This document shows, piece after piece, positions 25,410 to 38,604 of a stretch of DNA of 64,000 nt. How positions within the stretch are numbered: position 1 is the stretch's first letter; every line of letters starts with the position of its first letter. Below the pieces are notes generated by a model that worked only from the letters and a program-made list of their open reading frames with translations, was not told the origin of the DNA and ran no database searches. The position numbers and the translations under genes were made by a program. This DNA is from Planctomycetota bacterium (GTDB taxonomy: Bacteria > Planctomycetota > UBA1135 > GCA-002686595): NCBI GenBank assembly GCA_020638835.1, contig JACKHV010000008.1:1-64000 (forward strand). Direction: 5' to 3'.

Positions 25410-27884
25410 ATGCTCCGACCGTTCCACGCCCTGCACCTCCTGCTCGTCGCGTTCGCCCTCTGCGGCTCCACGGCCTCCGCGCGGGCCCGGCAGGCGGAGA
25501 CCCACCGCCTGCTCGACGCCAAGGGCTTCACCTCGCTGGTCGAGGTGGTCGGCGAGGACTGGGTGCGGCGCGGCGGCGGCTTGCAGATGCAGGGCGGCGG
25601 CAACGAGGTCCGCAGCCTGATGCACATCGGCGCGGGCGACTTCGTGATGCGGGCCACGCTGACGATCGAGGAAGTGAAGTCCTCCGGCGCGATCTTCGAG
25701 CTCGGCGACAACGTGCTGTGCTTCTCCGACCGACAGGGCGACAGCTCGATCTACGTGCGCGGGCCCGACTTCTGCCCCAACGGCCTCGACAAGCACGTGC
25801 TGCCGAACAGCGCGAACCGCACGCCCGAGAAGAAGAGCTTCGAGTTCGTCGTGCGTCGCGACGGCGAAACCCTGCGCCTGCTCCTGGACGACGAGCTGCT
25901 CAAGTCGGTCCCGATCGCCAAGGGGCCGCTCGGGCGCGTCGGTTTCCAGCCGCGCCGCTCGCTGATGCGCATCACGGAGTGGACCGTCACCGGCGCCCTC
26001 GTCGATCCGACGCGCGACGTCAGCGGTTCGCTGATGAAGCTGCAGCCCGCGATCAACGAGGCGATCGACAAGGGCGTCGCCTTCCTGCTCGAGAAGCAGC
26101 AACGCGACGGCTCGTGGGCGCACGAAGGCAAGCGCTACCGCAACGGCCAGACCGCGCTCTGCATGTACACGCTGCTGAAGTGCGGCGTTCCCGCGGAGCA
26201 CCCCGCGGTGCAGCGCGCGCGCGCCTTTCTCGAGTCGGCGCCGCCTCGCGAGACCTACGCGCTCGCCTGCCAGATGATGGCCTTCGAGGCGACCAAGGAC
26301 CCGGCGCTGAAGCCCGCGATCGGCGAGCTGCTCGACCAGCTGCTCGAGTGGCAACGGGGCGGCTGGAGCTATCCCTGGGACCACGCGTGGGAGAATTGGC
26401 ACGAGAAGGAAGGCCTCCTCGACCTCTCGAACACGCAGTACGCGGCCCTCGGCCTGCGCTCCGCCGAGTTCGCCGGCTTCGACGTCCCGGACCGCGCGTG
26501 GAAGCGACTGCTGAAGGACGCACTGAACTACCAGACCCCGGTGCAGAAGGTCGACGCGCCGAAGGTCGAGGGTCGCACCACCTCCGGCAAGCGCGAAGTC
26601 GCCGGCTTCGGATACCGCCTCGGGCAGGGCGCGACGGGTTCGATGACCACGGCGGGCATCGCGGTCGTGGAGCTCTGCCGCAAGGGCCTCGGCTCCTCCG
26701 CGGGCGGCTCGGACGTTCGGAAGATGGACAAGAGCCGCGAGCTGGCGCTGAACTGGCTCGAGATCCACTTCGACGTCGTCGAGAACCCCGGCGCGACCGA
26801 GTGGGTCTACTACTACCTCTACGGTCTGGAGCGCGTCGGCGCGCTCCTGGGGCTCGAGCTGATCGGCTCGCACCCGTGGTACTTCGAAGGGGCCAAGCGC
26901 TTGGTGAAGGTGCAGCGCGACGACGGCTCCTGGTCGCAGCGCAACGAAGAGGCCGACACCTGCTTCGCGCTGCTGTTCCTCGAGCGCGCCACCTTCCGCG
27001 GCACGGGTCCCGAATCCGCGCCCCCGGAGGACCTCTACGTCGCGGAGGACCACGACGCGGACGTGCGCTTCCGGGCGTCGGGTAGCGGACGTATCGCCGT
27101 CTGGTTGACGGGCTTCTCGGACGAGGTGCGCGAGGACTACGGCGTACAGCGAGGCGCACGGCGCGACATCTTCCTGCAGGCGGTCGAGTACCTGCTCGAC
27201 GGACAGCTCGTCGAGCGCGTCAAGTGCAACCCGAAGAGCGCCTGGAGCGGCGAAGGTCACGCGGTGCGACTCGACGTCCCCGCCGCCGGTGATCACCGCC
27301 TCGAGATCCGCGTCACGCTGGCGCTACCCGAAGGAGCTGATCCGCTCTCCACCGAGCCGGTCGTGCTCGACGGCGACGAACTCCCCTTCACGGTCGCGGC
27401 GGGGCTCGAGCCGTGGATGCTGCCCTTGGCCGCCGCGAGCGGCTCCACGCTGCTCGCCGAGCTCGGCTGTGTCGCGACGGCGAGCTGCTCGCACGACGAC
27501 ACGCGCGGGCCGGAGAACGTGCTCGACGGACTGCAGAGCAGCGCGTGGCTGTGCAAGACGGGCACGGGCGAACAGCTGCTGCGCCTCGACTTCAAGAAAC
27601 CGCTGCGCGCGAAGACGCTCGTGCTGCAGCAGGCCGGGACGCGTCCTCGAGACCGCTTCTCCTACGACCCGATCGTCCGCGTCGAGTTGCGCTTCCCCGG
27701 GACGAAGACCTCGCCGCTCCAGGCGAGCCTCCCCGAAGACGCGTACCTCCCCGGCTTCATCGAGCTCCCGGCGGACCTCGCGCTGCGGCAGATCGAGATC
27801 GTCGTCCTCGAGACGATCGACGGCGGCAGCGCCGACGGTCTCGCGGGCTTCGCCGAGGTCGGCTTCCTCTCGAGCGAGGACTGA
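25410..27884 (+). CDS. Secreted prenyltransferase/squalene-oxidase-like toroid protein with C-terminal discoidin-like domain
   Basis: 824 residues from the ATG at 25410, which begins a signal peptide (L-R-P-F-H-A-L-H-L-L-L-V-A-F-A-L) ending near A-S-A. Residues ~25-200 are beta-rich and resemble a laminin-G/DUF1080-type fold. Residues ~215-530 form repeated helices with Q-x-x-D-G-S-W motifs (Q-Q-R-D-G-S-W-A-H; V-Q-R-D-D-G-S-W-S-Q) of the alpha/alpha-toroid prenyltransferase superfamily. The C-terminal part ends in a domain like F5/8 type C (V-L-D-G-L-Q-S-S-A-W). No DxDD catalytic motif of squalene cyclases was seen, so it is probably a binding or scaffold protein. Such proteins are frequent in Planctomycetota. 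Confidence 0.75.
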   Translation: MLRPFHALHLLLVAFALCGSTASARARQAETHRLLDAKGFTSLVEVVGEDWVRRGGGLQMQGGGNEVRSLMHIGAGDFVMRATLTIEEVKSSGAIFELGDNVLCFSDRQGDSSIYVRGPDFCPNGLDKHVLPNSANRTPEKKSFEFVVRRDGETLRLLLDDELLKSVPIAKGPLGRVGFQPRRSLMRITEWTVTGALVDPTRDVSGSLMKLQPAINEAIDKGVAFLLEKQQRDGSWAHEGKRYRNGQTALCMYTLLKCGVPAEHPAVQRARAFLESAPPRETYALACQMMAFEATKDPALKPAIGELLDQLLEWQRGGWSYPWDHAWENWHEKEGLLDLSNTQYAALGLRSAEFAGFDVPDRAWKRLLKDALNYQTPVQKVDAPKVEGRTTSGKREVAGFGYRLGQGATGSMTTAGIAVVELCRKGLGSSAGGSDVRKMDKSRELALNWLEIHFDVVENPGATEWVYYYLYGLERVGALLGLELIGSHPWYFEGAKRLVKVQRDDGSWSQRNEEADTCFALLFLERATFRGTGPESAPPEDLYVAEDHDADVRFRASGSGRIAVWLTGFSDEVREDYGVQRGARRDIFLQAVEYLLDGQLVERVKCNPKSAWSGEGHAVRLDVPAAGDHRLEIRVTLALPEGADPLSTEPVVLDGDELPFTVAAGLEPWMLPLAAASGSTLLAELGCVATASCSHDDTRGPENVLDGLQSSAWLCKTGTGEQLLRLDFKKPLRAKTLVLQQAGTRPRDRFSYDPIVRVELRFPGTKTSPLQASLPEDAYLPGFIELPADLALRQIEIVVLETIDGGSADGLAGFAEVGFLSSED

Positions 27885-27900
27885 CGCGCGCCGCACGCGA

Positions 27901-28575
27901 TCAGCCGCCGGTCTCGGTCAGCAGGCGGCCGATGTCGAGGTCGCTGCCCACCAGCACGAGCGTCTCGCCGCTACGCAGCTCGCGACCGGGGTCGGGCACC
28001 GGGTCGAACTCGAGCCCCCCCGCGCCCTTCTCCTTCGGGCGCTTGATGCCGACGACGTTCAGCCGGTAGCGGGAGCGCAGGTCGACCTTCTGCAGGTCCT
28101 TGCCGACGAGCGACGCGGGCATCGGGATCTCCGCCAGGCTGAAGCCTTCGGCGAGCGCGAAGTAATCGGCGACGCTGGGGATCAGGAGTCCCTGCACGAG
28201 TCGACGCGCTGCGGCTTCTTCCGGGCGCAGCACCTCGTGGGCTCCTACCTCCTTGAGGATCTCGGCGTGCGTCGGCGTGACGGCCCGCGCCACGATGCGT
28301 GGGACGCCGAGCTTCGCGGCGTGCACCACGGTGAGGACCTGCGCTTCGAAGTTGTGGCCGATCGCCGCAATGAACACGTCCGCGTCGGCGATTCCGTGCG
28401 CCGCCAACGCGGCCTTCTTCGAGGCGTCGAGGCAAACGGCGAGGCTCACCTCGTTCTTGATCGACTCGACGAGCGACATCTCGCGGTCGATCGCGATGAC
28501 CTCGACGTCGTGTTCCGCCAGCGACAGGGCCGCGGCGTATCCGAATTCTCCAAGTCCGACGACGACACAGTTCAT
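27901..28575 (-). CDS. ktrA: KtrA/TrkA-family K+ channel regulatory subunit
   Basis: 224 residues. RCK ring subunit that gates KtrB. The N-terminal Rossmann RCK_N has G-L-G-E-F-G (residues 7-12) and an acidic end of strand beta2 in I-A-I-D-R-E. The C-terminal RCK_C domain ends with S-G-E-T-L-V-L-V-G. It binds nucleotides (ATP/ADP or NAD) to open or close the channel. ktrB lies 18 bp upstream on the same strand. It is the last gene of the ptsN-like/clcA/ktrB/ktrA operon and is convergent with the toroid gene 16 bp away. Confidence 0.93.
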   Translation of the reverse strand: MNCVVVGLGEFGYAAALSLAEHDVEVIAIDREMSLVESIKNEVSLAVCLDASKKAALAAHGIADADVFIAAIGHNFEAQVLTVVHAAKLGVPRIVARAVTPTHAEILKEVGAHEVLRPEEAAARRLVQGLLIPSVADYFALAEGFSLAEIPMPASLVGKDLQKVDLRSRYRLNVVGIKRPKEKGAGGLEFDPVPDPGRELRSGETLVLVGSDLDIGRLLTETGG

Positions 28576-28593
28576 GACGACTCCAACTCGATC

Positions 28594-30408
28594 TCAGCCG
28601 ACGACGAGATCCTCTTCGGGGTACTGGTAGTCCTCGTGGGCACCGCGCGCACGGAAGACGGAGAGCACGAGCGCGAGCGGGCCGACACGACCGACGAACA
28701 TCGCGGCGCACAGAGTAACGAGTCCGAGGGGGCTGAAGCTCGCCACGGTCGTGGTTGCCAGCCCCACCGTGCTCAGGGCGGAGATGGCGACGAAGCAGCG
28801 GTCGCGGAACGGGATACCAGGGTCGGTGATCGAGAGCGTGAAGATCACCGTGCCCGCCGCCATCACATAGAGCGTGAACACGCTGATCGCGCTGCGCACG
28901 ATCACGCGCGGCAAGCTGCGGCCCATGACCTCCACGCCCGGCCGACCCGTCGCCATCGCGCGCAGGGTGATCATCAGCACGGCGAAGGTCACGGTCTTGA
29001 TGCCGCCACCGGTCGAGATCGGCCCGGCGCCGACAGCCATCAACCCGATCATCAGCACCATCGTCGCGTCGGAAAGCTGGTCCATCGGCACGGTGTTGAA
29101 GCCGGCCGTGCGGGTCGTCACGGACTGGAAGGCGGAGGCGAGCGCGGACTCGGACCAGCTGCTCGAGCCCAGCACACCGCCCGACTCGAGCAGCCAGAAG
29201 CCGACGAAGCCGATCAGCACCAAGGCCGCGGTCATCCACAGCGAGAGCTGCGTCTGCAGCGAGAGCCGCTTCTTTCCGCGCGTGCCACGGAGGCGCTGGA
29301 AGACGCTCCAGTTCTTCAGCCAAGGGAGGCGTGAGACGCGCTGCGTGATGAGCTCGCGCGTCACGGGCATCCCCAGGCCGCCGAGCAGGATCAAACACAT
29401 GACGACGGCGTTGACGCCGAAGGAACCGCGCATGCCTTCGAGGCTGTCGCCGTGGAGCGCGAAGCCCGCGTTGCAGAAGGCGGAGACGGCGTGGAAGACT
29501 CCGTGGAAGAGGCGCTCCAGCGGCGTGAGGCTGTCGGCAGGGAGGAAGCTGTAGAGCAGCGCCGCCCCGACCCCCTCGATCAGCAGCATCCAGAGCACGA
29601 CCTGCCAGACGAAGCGCCGCGCTTCGACGAGCGTGCTGGAGTTGGTGAGGTCGCGCAGCGCGACGGTCTGCGGCACCGAGAAGCTCTTCGTCGCGAGCAC
29701 CGAGCCGAAGGCCACGAAGGTGATCACGCCGAGGCCGCCGACCTGGAACAGCACGAGGATCACGACCTGCCCGAGGCTCGAGAAGTCCGCCCCCGTGTCG
29801 CGGACCGAGAGCCCCGTCACGCACGACGCGCTCGTGGAGGTGAAGAAGGCCTCGAGCAAGGTGATCGGGTTCCGGCCCTGCTCCGCGCAACCCGGTAGCC
29901 AGAGCAGCACCGTGCCGAGCAGGATCAGTGCGGCGAAGGAACCGACGAAGAGGTACTCGGAAGGCAGCCGCGAGGCGAGCAGGTGTTCCTGCGCGGCGAG
30001 CGTGCGGAGCACGATGTTCAGCAGCAGGAAGATCTGCACCAGGGCGAGCATCAGCTTCGCCACCGAGCGCAGGTGGATGAAGCCCAGGAACTCGGCGAGG
30101 TTCTCGTCCGTGCCGAAGATGGCGATGGCGACGACGGTGAGCCCGAACAGGAGCATCAGCGAGAACTCGAGCCAGCGCGTACGCATCGCCATCCAGCGGC
30201 CGGAACTGCGGAACAGGATCAACGCCAGGTCGACGCCGAACACGGCCGCCAGCCCGAAGTCGATGCGCTCCAGCAGCAGGTCCCCCCGGTCGTCGAGCTG
30301 GAAGCCGTACTCGAGTACGAGGGTGGCGAGCGCGACGAGCGCGACGAACACCATCAAACCTCGCGGAAGGCCGCGGGGGCGTTCGATCGAGCTGGAGGGG
30401 GTCGGCAT
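28594..30408 (-). CDS. ktrB: KtrB/TrkH-family K+ transporter with extra N-terminal membrane domain
   Basis: 604 residues, longer than the ~450 of KtrB. The last ~450 contain four M1-P-M2 repeats: S-C-V-T-G-L-S (first filter), C-N-A-G-F-A-L-H (second), T-T-R-T-A-G-F-N-T (third) and L-S-T-V-G-L-A-T (fourth). The third-domain gate loop G-A-G-P-I-S-T-G-G-G-I-K-T-V-T is present. The N-terminal ~150 residues add about four predicted helices that may be a voltage-sensor-like or regulatory domain. With KtrA it forms a K+ uptake channel, probably Na+-dependent. 18 bp from ktrA and 42 bp from clcA. Confidence 0.93.
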   Translation of the reverse strand: MPTPSSSIERPRGLPRGLMVFVALVALATLVLEYGFQLDDRGDLLLERIDFGLAAVFGVDLALILFRSSGRWMAMRTRWLEFSLMLLFGLTVVAIAIFGTDENLAEFLGFIHLRSVAKLMLALVQIFLLLNIVLRTLAAQEHLLASRLPSEYLFVGSFAALILLGTVLLWLPGCAEQGRNPITLLEAFFTSTSASCVTGLSVRDTGADFSSLGQVVILVLFQVGGLGVITFVAFGSVLATKSFSVPQTVALRDLTNSSTLVEARRFVWQVVLWMLLIEGVGAALLYSFLPADSLTPLERLFHGVFHAVSAFCNAGFALHGDSLEGMRGSFGVNAVVMCLILLGGLGMPVTRELITQRVSRLPWLKNWSVFQRLRGTRGKKRLSLQTQLSLWMTAALVLIGFVGFWLLESGGVLGSSSWSESALASAFQSVTTRTAGFNTVPMDQLSDATMVLMIGLMAVGAGPISTGGGIKTVTFAVLMITLRAMATGRPGVEVMGRSLPRVIVRSAISVFTLYVMAAGTVIFTLSITDPGIPFRDRCFVAISALSTVGLATTTVASFSPLGLVTLCAAMFVGRVGPLALVLSVFRARGAHEDYQYPEEDLVVG

Positions 30409-30450
30409 GCGATCGCGAGGGGTGGGTGCTCGGGTCCGGGCGCCGGGATT

Positions 30451-32202
30451 CTACTCCGGCATCTGCGCGTTCAGCTCACGACGATAGTGGTCGAAGAGCG
30501 AGGACTTGCTGACGATCCCGAGGAAGCGTTCGCCGTCGGACACGGGGAGGACCCAGACGCCCTTCTCCTCGAAGGTGCGCATCGCGCGCGTCAGGCTGGT
30601 GTCGGCGGAGATCGGCTGGAGCGAGGTGTCCATGATCTCCTCCACGAGTGTCACGCGGACCAGCTCGTGGTCGAGCAGGATCTCCCGCGCGGCGGCCACG
30701 TTCACCATGCCGACGTACTCTTCCGTGCCCGATTCGAGCACGGGGAAGACGTTGCGTTTGGAGGATCGCAGGACGACGAGGAAGTCGGCGAGCAGCATGT
30801 CCGAGAAGACCGGCGTCACGTCCTCGTCGAGGACGTCGCGCAGCGCGATCTCGGCGAGGACGCGCTGGTCGGTGCCCGGTCGGAGCAACTCGCCGCTCTC
30901 CGCGAGCTCCCAGTGGTAGAGGGAGTAGCGGTCGAAGCGCCGCGACACGAGCAGCGAGATCACCGACACGATCATCAGCGGGAGGATCACGTCGTAGCCG
31001 CGAGTCACCTCGAGCACGAGGAAGATGCCGGTCAGTGGAGCCTGCATGACGCCGGCGACGAGACCGGCCATGCCGACGAGCGCGTAGCTACCGGGGTGCG
31101 CGAAGCCGGTCTCCGGGAAGAGGGCAGCAAGGCCGCGCGCAAAGGCGCCGCCGAGTAGCGAACCGATCACCAACGACGGAGCGAAGATGCCTCCAGGCGA
31201 GCCGGAGCCGAGTGTCAGGCAGGAAGCGAGCAGCTTCGCCGCGAGCAGCGCGACGACGAGTCCCGTACCCAAGTCCAGGTGATCCTGAATCACGCTCTGC
31301 GCGACGTCGTAGCCCTCGCCGATCGCGTCGGGCGAGAGCAGGCCGATCGTGCCGACGGCGAGGCCGAAGAAGGCAGGAGGCACAAGTCCGTTGCTCGAGA
31401 GCCGACCGCTCAGGTGGTGGAAGAAGCGCGTGCCCTTCACGAAGAGCACGGAGAGCAGACCGGCGACGAGACCCAACAACACGCAGAGCGCCAGGTCGTG
31501 CGGCCCCATTTCGAACGGTCCGTGCAGGAAGGACGCGCTGTCGCCAAGGAGCAGTCGCGAGAGCTCCGTGCCCCCCACCGAAGCCACGACGATGGGAACG
31601 ATCGTGAAGGCACTCCATTCCGCGAGGACGACCTCCATCGCGAAGATCATCCCCGTCATCGGCGCATTGAAGATCGCGGAGATGCCGCCCGCGAGTCCGC
31701 AGGCGAGCAGGACGGAGCGCCGACGCTCGTCGACGTGGAAGAGCCCGCCAACGGCGGAGCCGATCGCGGCACCGGTGTAGACCGTCGGACCTTCGAGGCC
31801 CGCGGAGGCGCCGGACGCCACATTGATCAGGCTGCCGAGCCAGCGCGAGACCATCGCGCGCTTGCGCATCAGGCCGCCTCCACGGCAGACGGCGCGGATG
31901 ACTTCGGGCACGCCGTGTCCGGCGGGTTCGCGGAAGACCTTCGAGACGACCGCGACGCCGAGGACGCCGCCGAGTGCAGGGAGCAGGACGGCGACAACTC
32001 CGTGCCGCGCTTCGGACAGGGCGTGGAAGGCGAGGTGCACGAGGTGCCGCAGCAGGACGGCGGCCCCCCCGCTCGCCAATCCGGCGAGGAGCGCGAGCAG
32101 CAACAGCTGGGACCAACGCTCCTCGGGCTGTCCAAGAACGTGCAGGCGAGCCTTGAGGTTCTGGCTCAGCGGTTGGCGCGTGTCGTAGGGACTGTCCGTC
32201 AT
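30451..32202 (-). CDS. clcA: ClC-family chloride channel/antiporter with CBS pair
   Basis: 583 residues. The ion-binding motifs of the ClC fold are visible: G-A-S-A-G-L-E-G-P (gating Glu137, equivalent to E148 of E. coli ClC) and G-S-G-S-P-G-G-I-F-A-P-S. C-terminal residues ~455-575 form two CBS domains that may bind adenine nucleotides. Whether it is a channel or a Cl-/H+ exchanger depends on the proton Glu; the equivalent of E203 was not verified. The stop of the upstream ptsN-like gene is 7 bp away. Confidence 0.93.
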   Translation of the reverse strand: MTDSPYDTRQPLSQNLKARLHVLGQPEERWSQLLLLALLAGLASGGAAVLLRHLVHLAFHALSEARHGVVAVLLPALGGVLGVAVVSKVFREPAGHGVPEVIRAVCRGGGLMRKRAMVSRWLGSLINVASGASAGLEGPTVYTGAAIGSAVGGLFHVDERRRSVLLACGLAGGISAIFNAPMTGMIFAMEVVLAEWSAFTIVPIVVASVGGTELSRLLLGDSASFLHGPFEMGPHDLALCVLLGLVAGLLSVLFVKGTRFFHHLSGRLSSNGLVPPAFFGLAVGTIGLLSPDAIGEGYDVAQSVIQDHLDLGTGLVVALLAAKLLASCLTLGSGSPGGIFAPSLVIGSLLGGAFARGLAALFPETGFAHPGSYALVGMAGLVAGVMQAPLTGIFLVLEVTRGYDVILPLMIVSVISLLVSRRFDRYSLYHWELAESGELLRPGTDQRVLAEIALRDVLDEDVTPVFSDMLLADFLVVLRSSKRNVFPVLESGTEEYVGMVNVAAAREILLDHELVRVTLVEEIMDTSLQPISADTSLTRAMRTFEEKGVWVLPVSDGERFLGIVSKSSLFDHYRRELNAQMPE

Positions 32203-32209
32203 GGCCCGG

Positions 32210-32863
32210 TCAGCCCTGACGAGTCAGGTCCTTCAGCCTGGCCACCAGCTCGGCTTGCGTGGGACGAGTTCGCAGGAACTCGTCGAAGCCGGGGGTCCGC
32301 AGGCTGAACGCGATGCGCGCGAGCAGTTGCAAGTGTACGGTGGTGTTCGGTGAGAGCAGGAGCAACACGGTGTGCACCGGCTGCCCGTCGAGCGCGGCCC
32401 AGTCGGTCGGTCGCTCGAGGAAGAGGACGCTGATCCACGCCTCCTCGAGGAGCTCGGGGTGCGCGTGGCGCGGATGCGGGATCGCGACGCCGTGCCCAAG
32501 ACCGGTGGAGGCGAGGCGCTCGCGGTCCAGGGTCGCCTCGAGCAGGACGCGCTTCGTCTCGCTCGGCAAATTCAGCGCGGCCATCGCCGCTTCGATCGCG
32601 CTCCGCGCGTCGAGCCCACCCTTCTCGAAGGTCCCCACGGCCCCGCGCTCGACGGCATCGGCGAGCAGGTGAGCGGGTGTCCGCGGCGCCGTCTGCTGCA
32701 CGGGCTTGGCCACGATGCCACGCCGACGCGCCCACAGCGCAAGCTTCTGCCGGTCGAAGCCGGCGAGCGTCGGCCCAGCTTCCGCCAGGAGGCCCTGACG
32801 GAGCCAACGGTCCAGCGTCGCACGGCTGACGCGCAGGAAATCGGCGGCTTGATCGTGGTTCAT
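32210..32863 (-). CDS. PTS EIIA-Ntr (PtsN)-like protein with N-terminal excisionase/MerR-type HTH
   Basis: 217 residues. The N-terminus (residues 1-50) is a short HTH (D-Q-A-A-D-F-L-R-V-S-R-A-T-L-D-R-W), as in excisionase/MerR-like DNA binding. A linker leads to an EIIA domain of the fructose/nitrogen type (about 65-215). The phospho-acceptor His130 lies in G-L-G-H-G-V-A-I-P-H-P-R. In proteobacteria EIIA-Ntr controls Trk/Kdp K+ uptake, matching the K+ transport genes in this operon. It is the first gene, 7 bp before clcA. No EI or HPr is in the window. Confidence 0.88.
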   Translation of the reverse strand: MNHDQAADFLRVSRATLDRWLRQGLLAEAGPTLAGFDRQKLALWARRRGIVAKPVQQTAPRTPAHLLADAVERGAVGTFEKGGLDARSAIEAAMAALNLPSETKRVLLEATLDRERLASTGLGHGVAIPHPRHAHPELLEEAWISVLFLERPTDWAALDGQPVHTVLLLLSPNTTVHLQLLARIAFSLRTPGFDEFLRTRPTQAELVARLKDLTRQG

Positions 32864-33222
32864 CGGACGGGGGGACTCCGGAGGCCGACCATCGGCGCCT
32901 GGAGGATTCGGACAGTGATGCTAGCGAGCCGAGAGCTCGGCAGAGTCTCTCAAGCGCAGGAAGCTGCAAGGAGGAGAGGCCGCAGCAGGCACGCGCAGGC
33001 GGGAGGACATCCGCCGCCGGCAGGCGCCGGGTGCAAGGAGCCTCCTGGGCGGTGCTCGGGGCAAGCTGTGAGAACGGCATTGGCGACCCGGCGCGTCGGC
33101 TCGCGAGCGCTTCGAGTGCGCGCGGAGGCGAGAATCGTGCGCGACGCGCTGTCGGCTCGCGCGGAGTGGCCGCCGAGTGATCCCTCGCCGGGGCTCGGGA
33201 GCGGGCCTACGACCCCTGAGGG
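32864..33222. other. Intergenic region between ptsN-like gene and rRNA terminator, no gene seen
   Basis: 359 bp of GC-rich sequence. No credible coding frame was seen. It should contain the promoter of the ptsN-like operon (minus strand). A TAGCAT-like -10 near 32921 is possible but no spaced -35 was found. Confidence 0.5.
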
Positions 33223-33261
33223 CAAAAAAGAAGCCTCGTCGGACCGGAGTCCGACGAGGCT
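33223..33261 (-). terminator. Intrinsic terminator of the rRNA operon
   Basis: Perfect 13-bp stem (33232-33244 with 33249-33261, AGCCTCGTCGGAC and complement) and 4-nt loop. On the minus strand it is followed by TTC and then six T (the A run at 33224-33229). It ends the operon right after the 5S gene. Confidence 0.92.
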
Positions 33262-33266
33262 GTGAA

Positions 33267-33377
33267 AACCCGGCAATGACCTACTTTCGCGCAAACGCAC
33301 TATCATCGGCGGCAGCTGCTTGACGACCGTGTTCGGAATGAGAACGGGTATGGCCAGCTACCTATAATCACCGGGAA
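33267..33377 (-). rRNA. rrf: 5S ribosomal RNA
   Basis: About 111 nt. On the minus strand it has the conserved C-C-G-A-A-C-A region and the helix-IV sequence ending G-A-A-A-G-T-A-G-G-T. The 5' TTCCCGG pairs with the 3' CCGGG. Ends are approximate (within a few bases). It lies ~127 bp after the 23S gene. Confidence 0.9.
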
Positions 33378-33417
33378 TGCCCAGAACGCACCGGGACCGG
33401 CGCATTCGGTTGAGAGA

Positions 33418-33429
33418 AAGGTGAACTGG
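33418..33429 (-). other. 3' half of the 23S pre-rRNA processing stem
   Basis: AAGGTGAACTGG on the plus strand here is the exact reverse complement of CCAGTTCACCTT at 36510-36521, on the other side of 23S. The two would pair in the transcript and form the bulge-stem cut by RNase III. Confidence 0.65.
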
Positions 33430-33504
33430 ATATGACAACACGTTGAGGAGCAACTTCTCCTCAGGGATGTCCCGTGCACATCGTGCCAGACATCGCTGAG
33501 AGGA

Positions 33505-36479
<2,975 letters not shown>

Positions 36480-36497
36480 ACGCTCTTGTTCATCGTA

Positions 36498-36531
36498 GTT
36501 GCCACAATTCCAGTTCACCTTGTTTTCAAAG
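36498..36531 (-). promoter_or_regulatory. boxA-like element and 5' half of the 23S processing stem
   Basis: The minus strand reads CTTTGAAAACAAGG (36518-36531), identical to a copy in the 16S leader (38709-38722). It partly overlaps AAGGTGAACTGG (36510-36521), the partner of the 33418 stem half. CTTTGAAAA resembles boxA antitermination signals; the role is inferred from position ahead of each large rRNA. Confidence 0.6.
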
Positions 36532-36609
36532 ATCTAGAAGCTCCACTCGGGAGCTCCTTGATTGAATGACCCTTCCTCTCCTCTGCTCGAGCGGCGTCCG
36601 GCGCTCCAA

Positions 36610-36685
36610 TGGTGGAGGCGACCGGATTCGAACCGACGACCGCCTGGTTGCAAACCAGGTGCTCTACCAGCTGAGCTACGCCCCC
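36610..36685 (-). tRNA. tRNA-Ala (TGC anticodon)
   Basis: 76 nt including the encoded CCA (TGG on the plus strand at 36610-36612). Acceptor 5' GGGGGCG pairs with 3' CGCCTCC (one G-U). The anticodon loop is T-T-T-G-C-A-A. It lies in the 16S-23S spacer. Confidence 0.97.
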
Positions 36686-36825
36686 ATTGGAGTGCCCTCG
36701 GTCCGAGGGTCGACTTCCGGAGCGGCGCGCACTCGAGCCCATTGACCCGGCCGTGGCTCGCGCGATCTCGAGGATCGCCAGTCGTCGAAGCAACCACCCG
36801 ACCCCGCACGAGGCGCAGAATGAGG

Positions 36826-36902
36826 TGGTGGGCCTGCGTGGATTTGAACCACGGACCTCCCGCTTATCAGGCGGACGCTCTAACCAACTGAGCTACAGGC
36901 CC
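36826..36902 (-). tRNA. tRNA-Ile (GAT anticodon)
   Basis: 77 nt with encoded CCA (36826-36828). Acceptor GGGCCTG pairs with CAGGCCC; the anticodon loop is C-T-G-A-T-A-A. It is upstream of tRNA-Ala in the transcript, the classical bacterial spacer order. Confidence 0.97.
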
Positions 36903-36962
36903 AATGGGATCCACGCGTCGGCGCTGCGGACGTATCCGAGCCTGGCCGGCGTGGTGGAAGGA

Positions 36963-36990
36963 GGATGACCCTCTCACACTTGTGCGAACA
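36963..36990 (-). other. 3' half of the 16S pre-rRNA processing stem
   Basis: GGATGACCCTC and TGTGCGA segments here complement the leader sequence at 38683-38710 (segments TCGCACA and GAGGGTCATCC), flanking the 16S gene on both sides. This is the expected RNase III stem. Confidence 0.65.
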
Positions 36991-37047
36991 CCTATGTCGT
37001 TCATCCGAGGCGTGCCGTGGCACGACTCGAACGTCTAACTAGATCCG

Positions 37048-38604
<1,557 letters not shown>

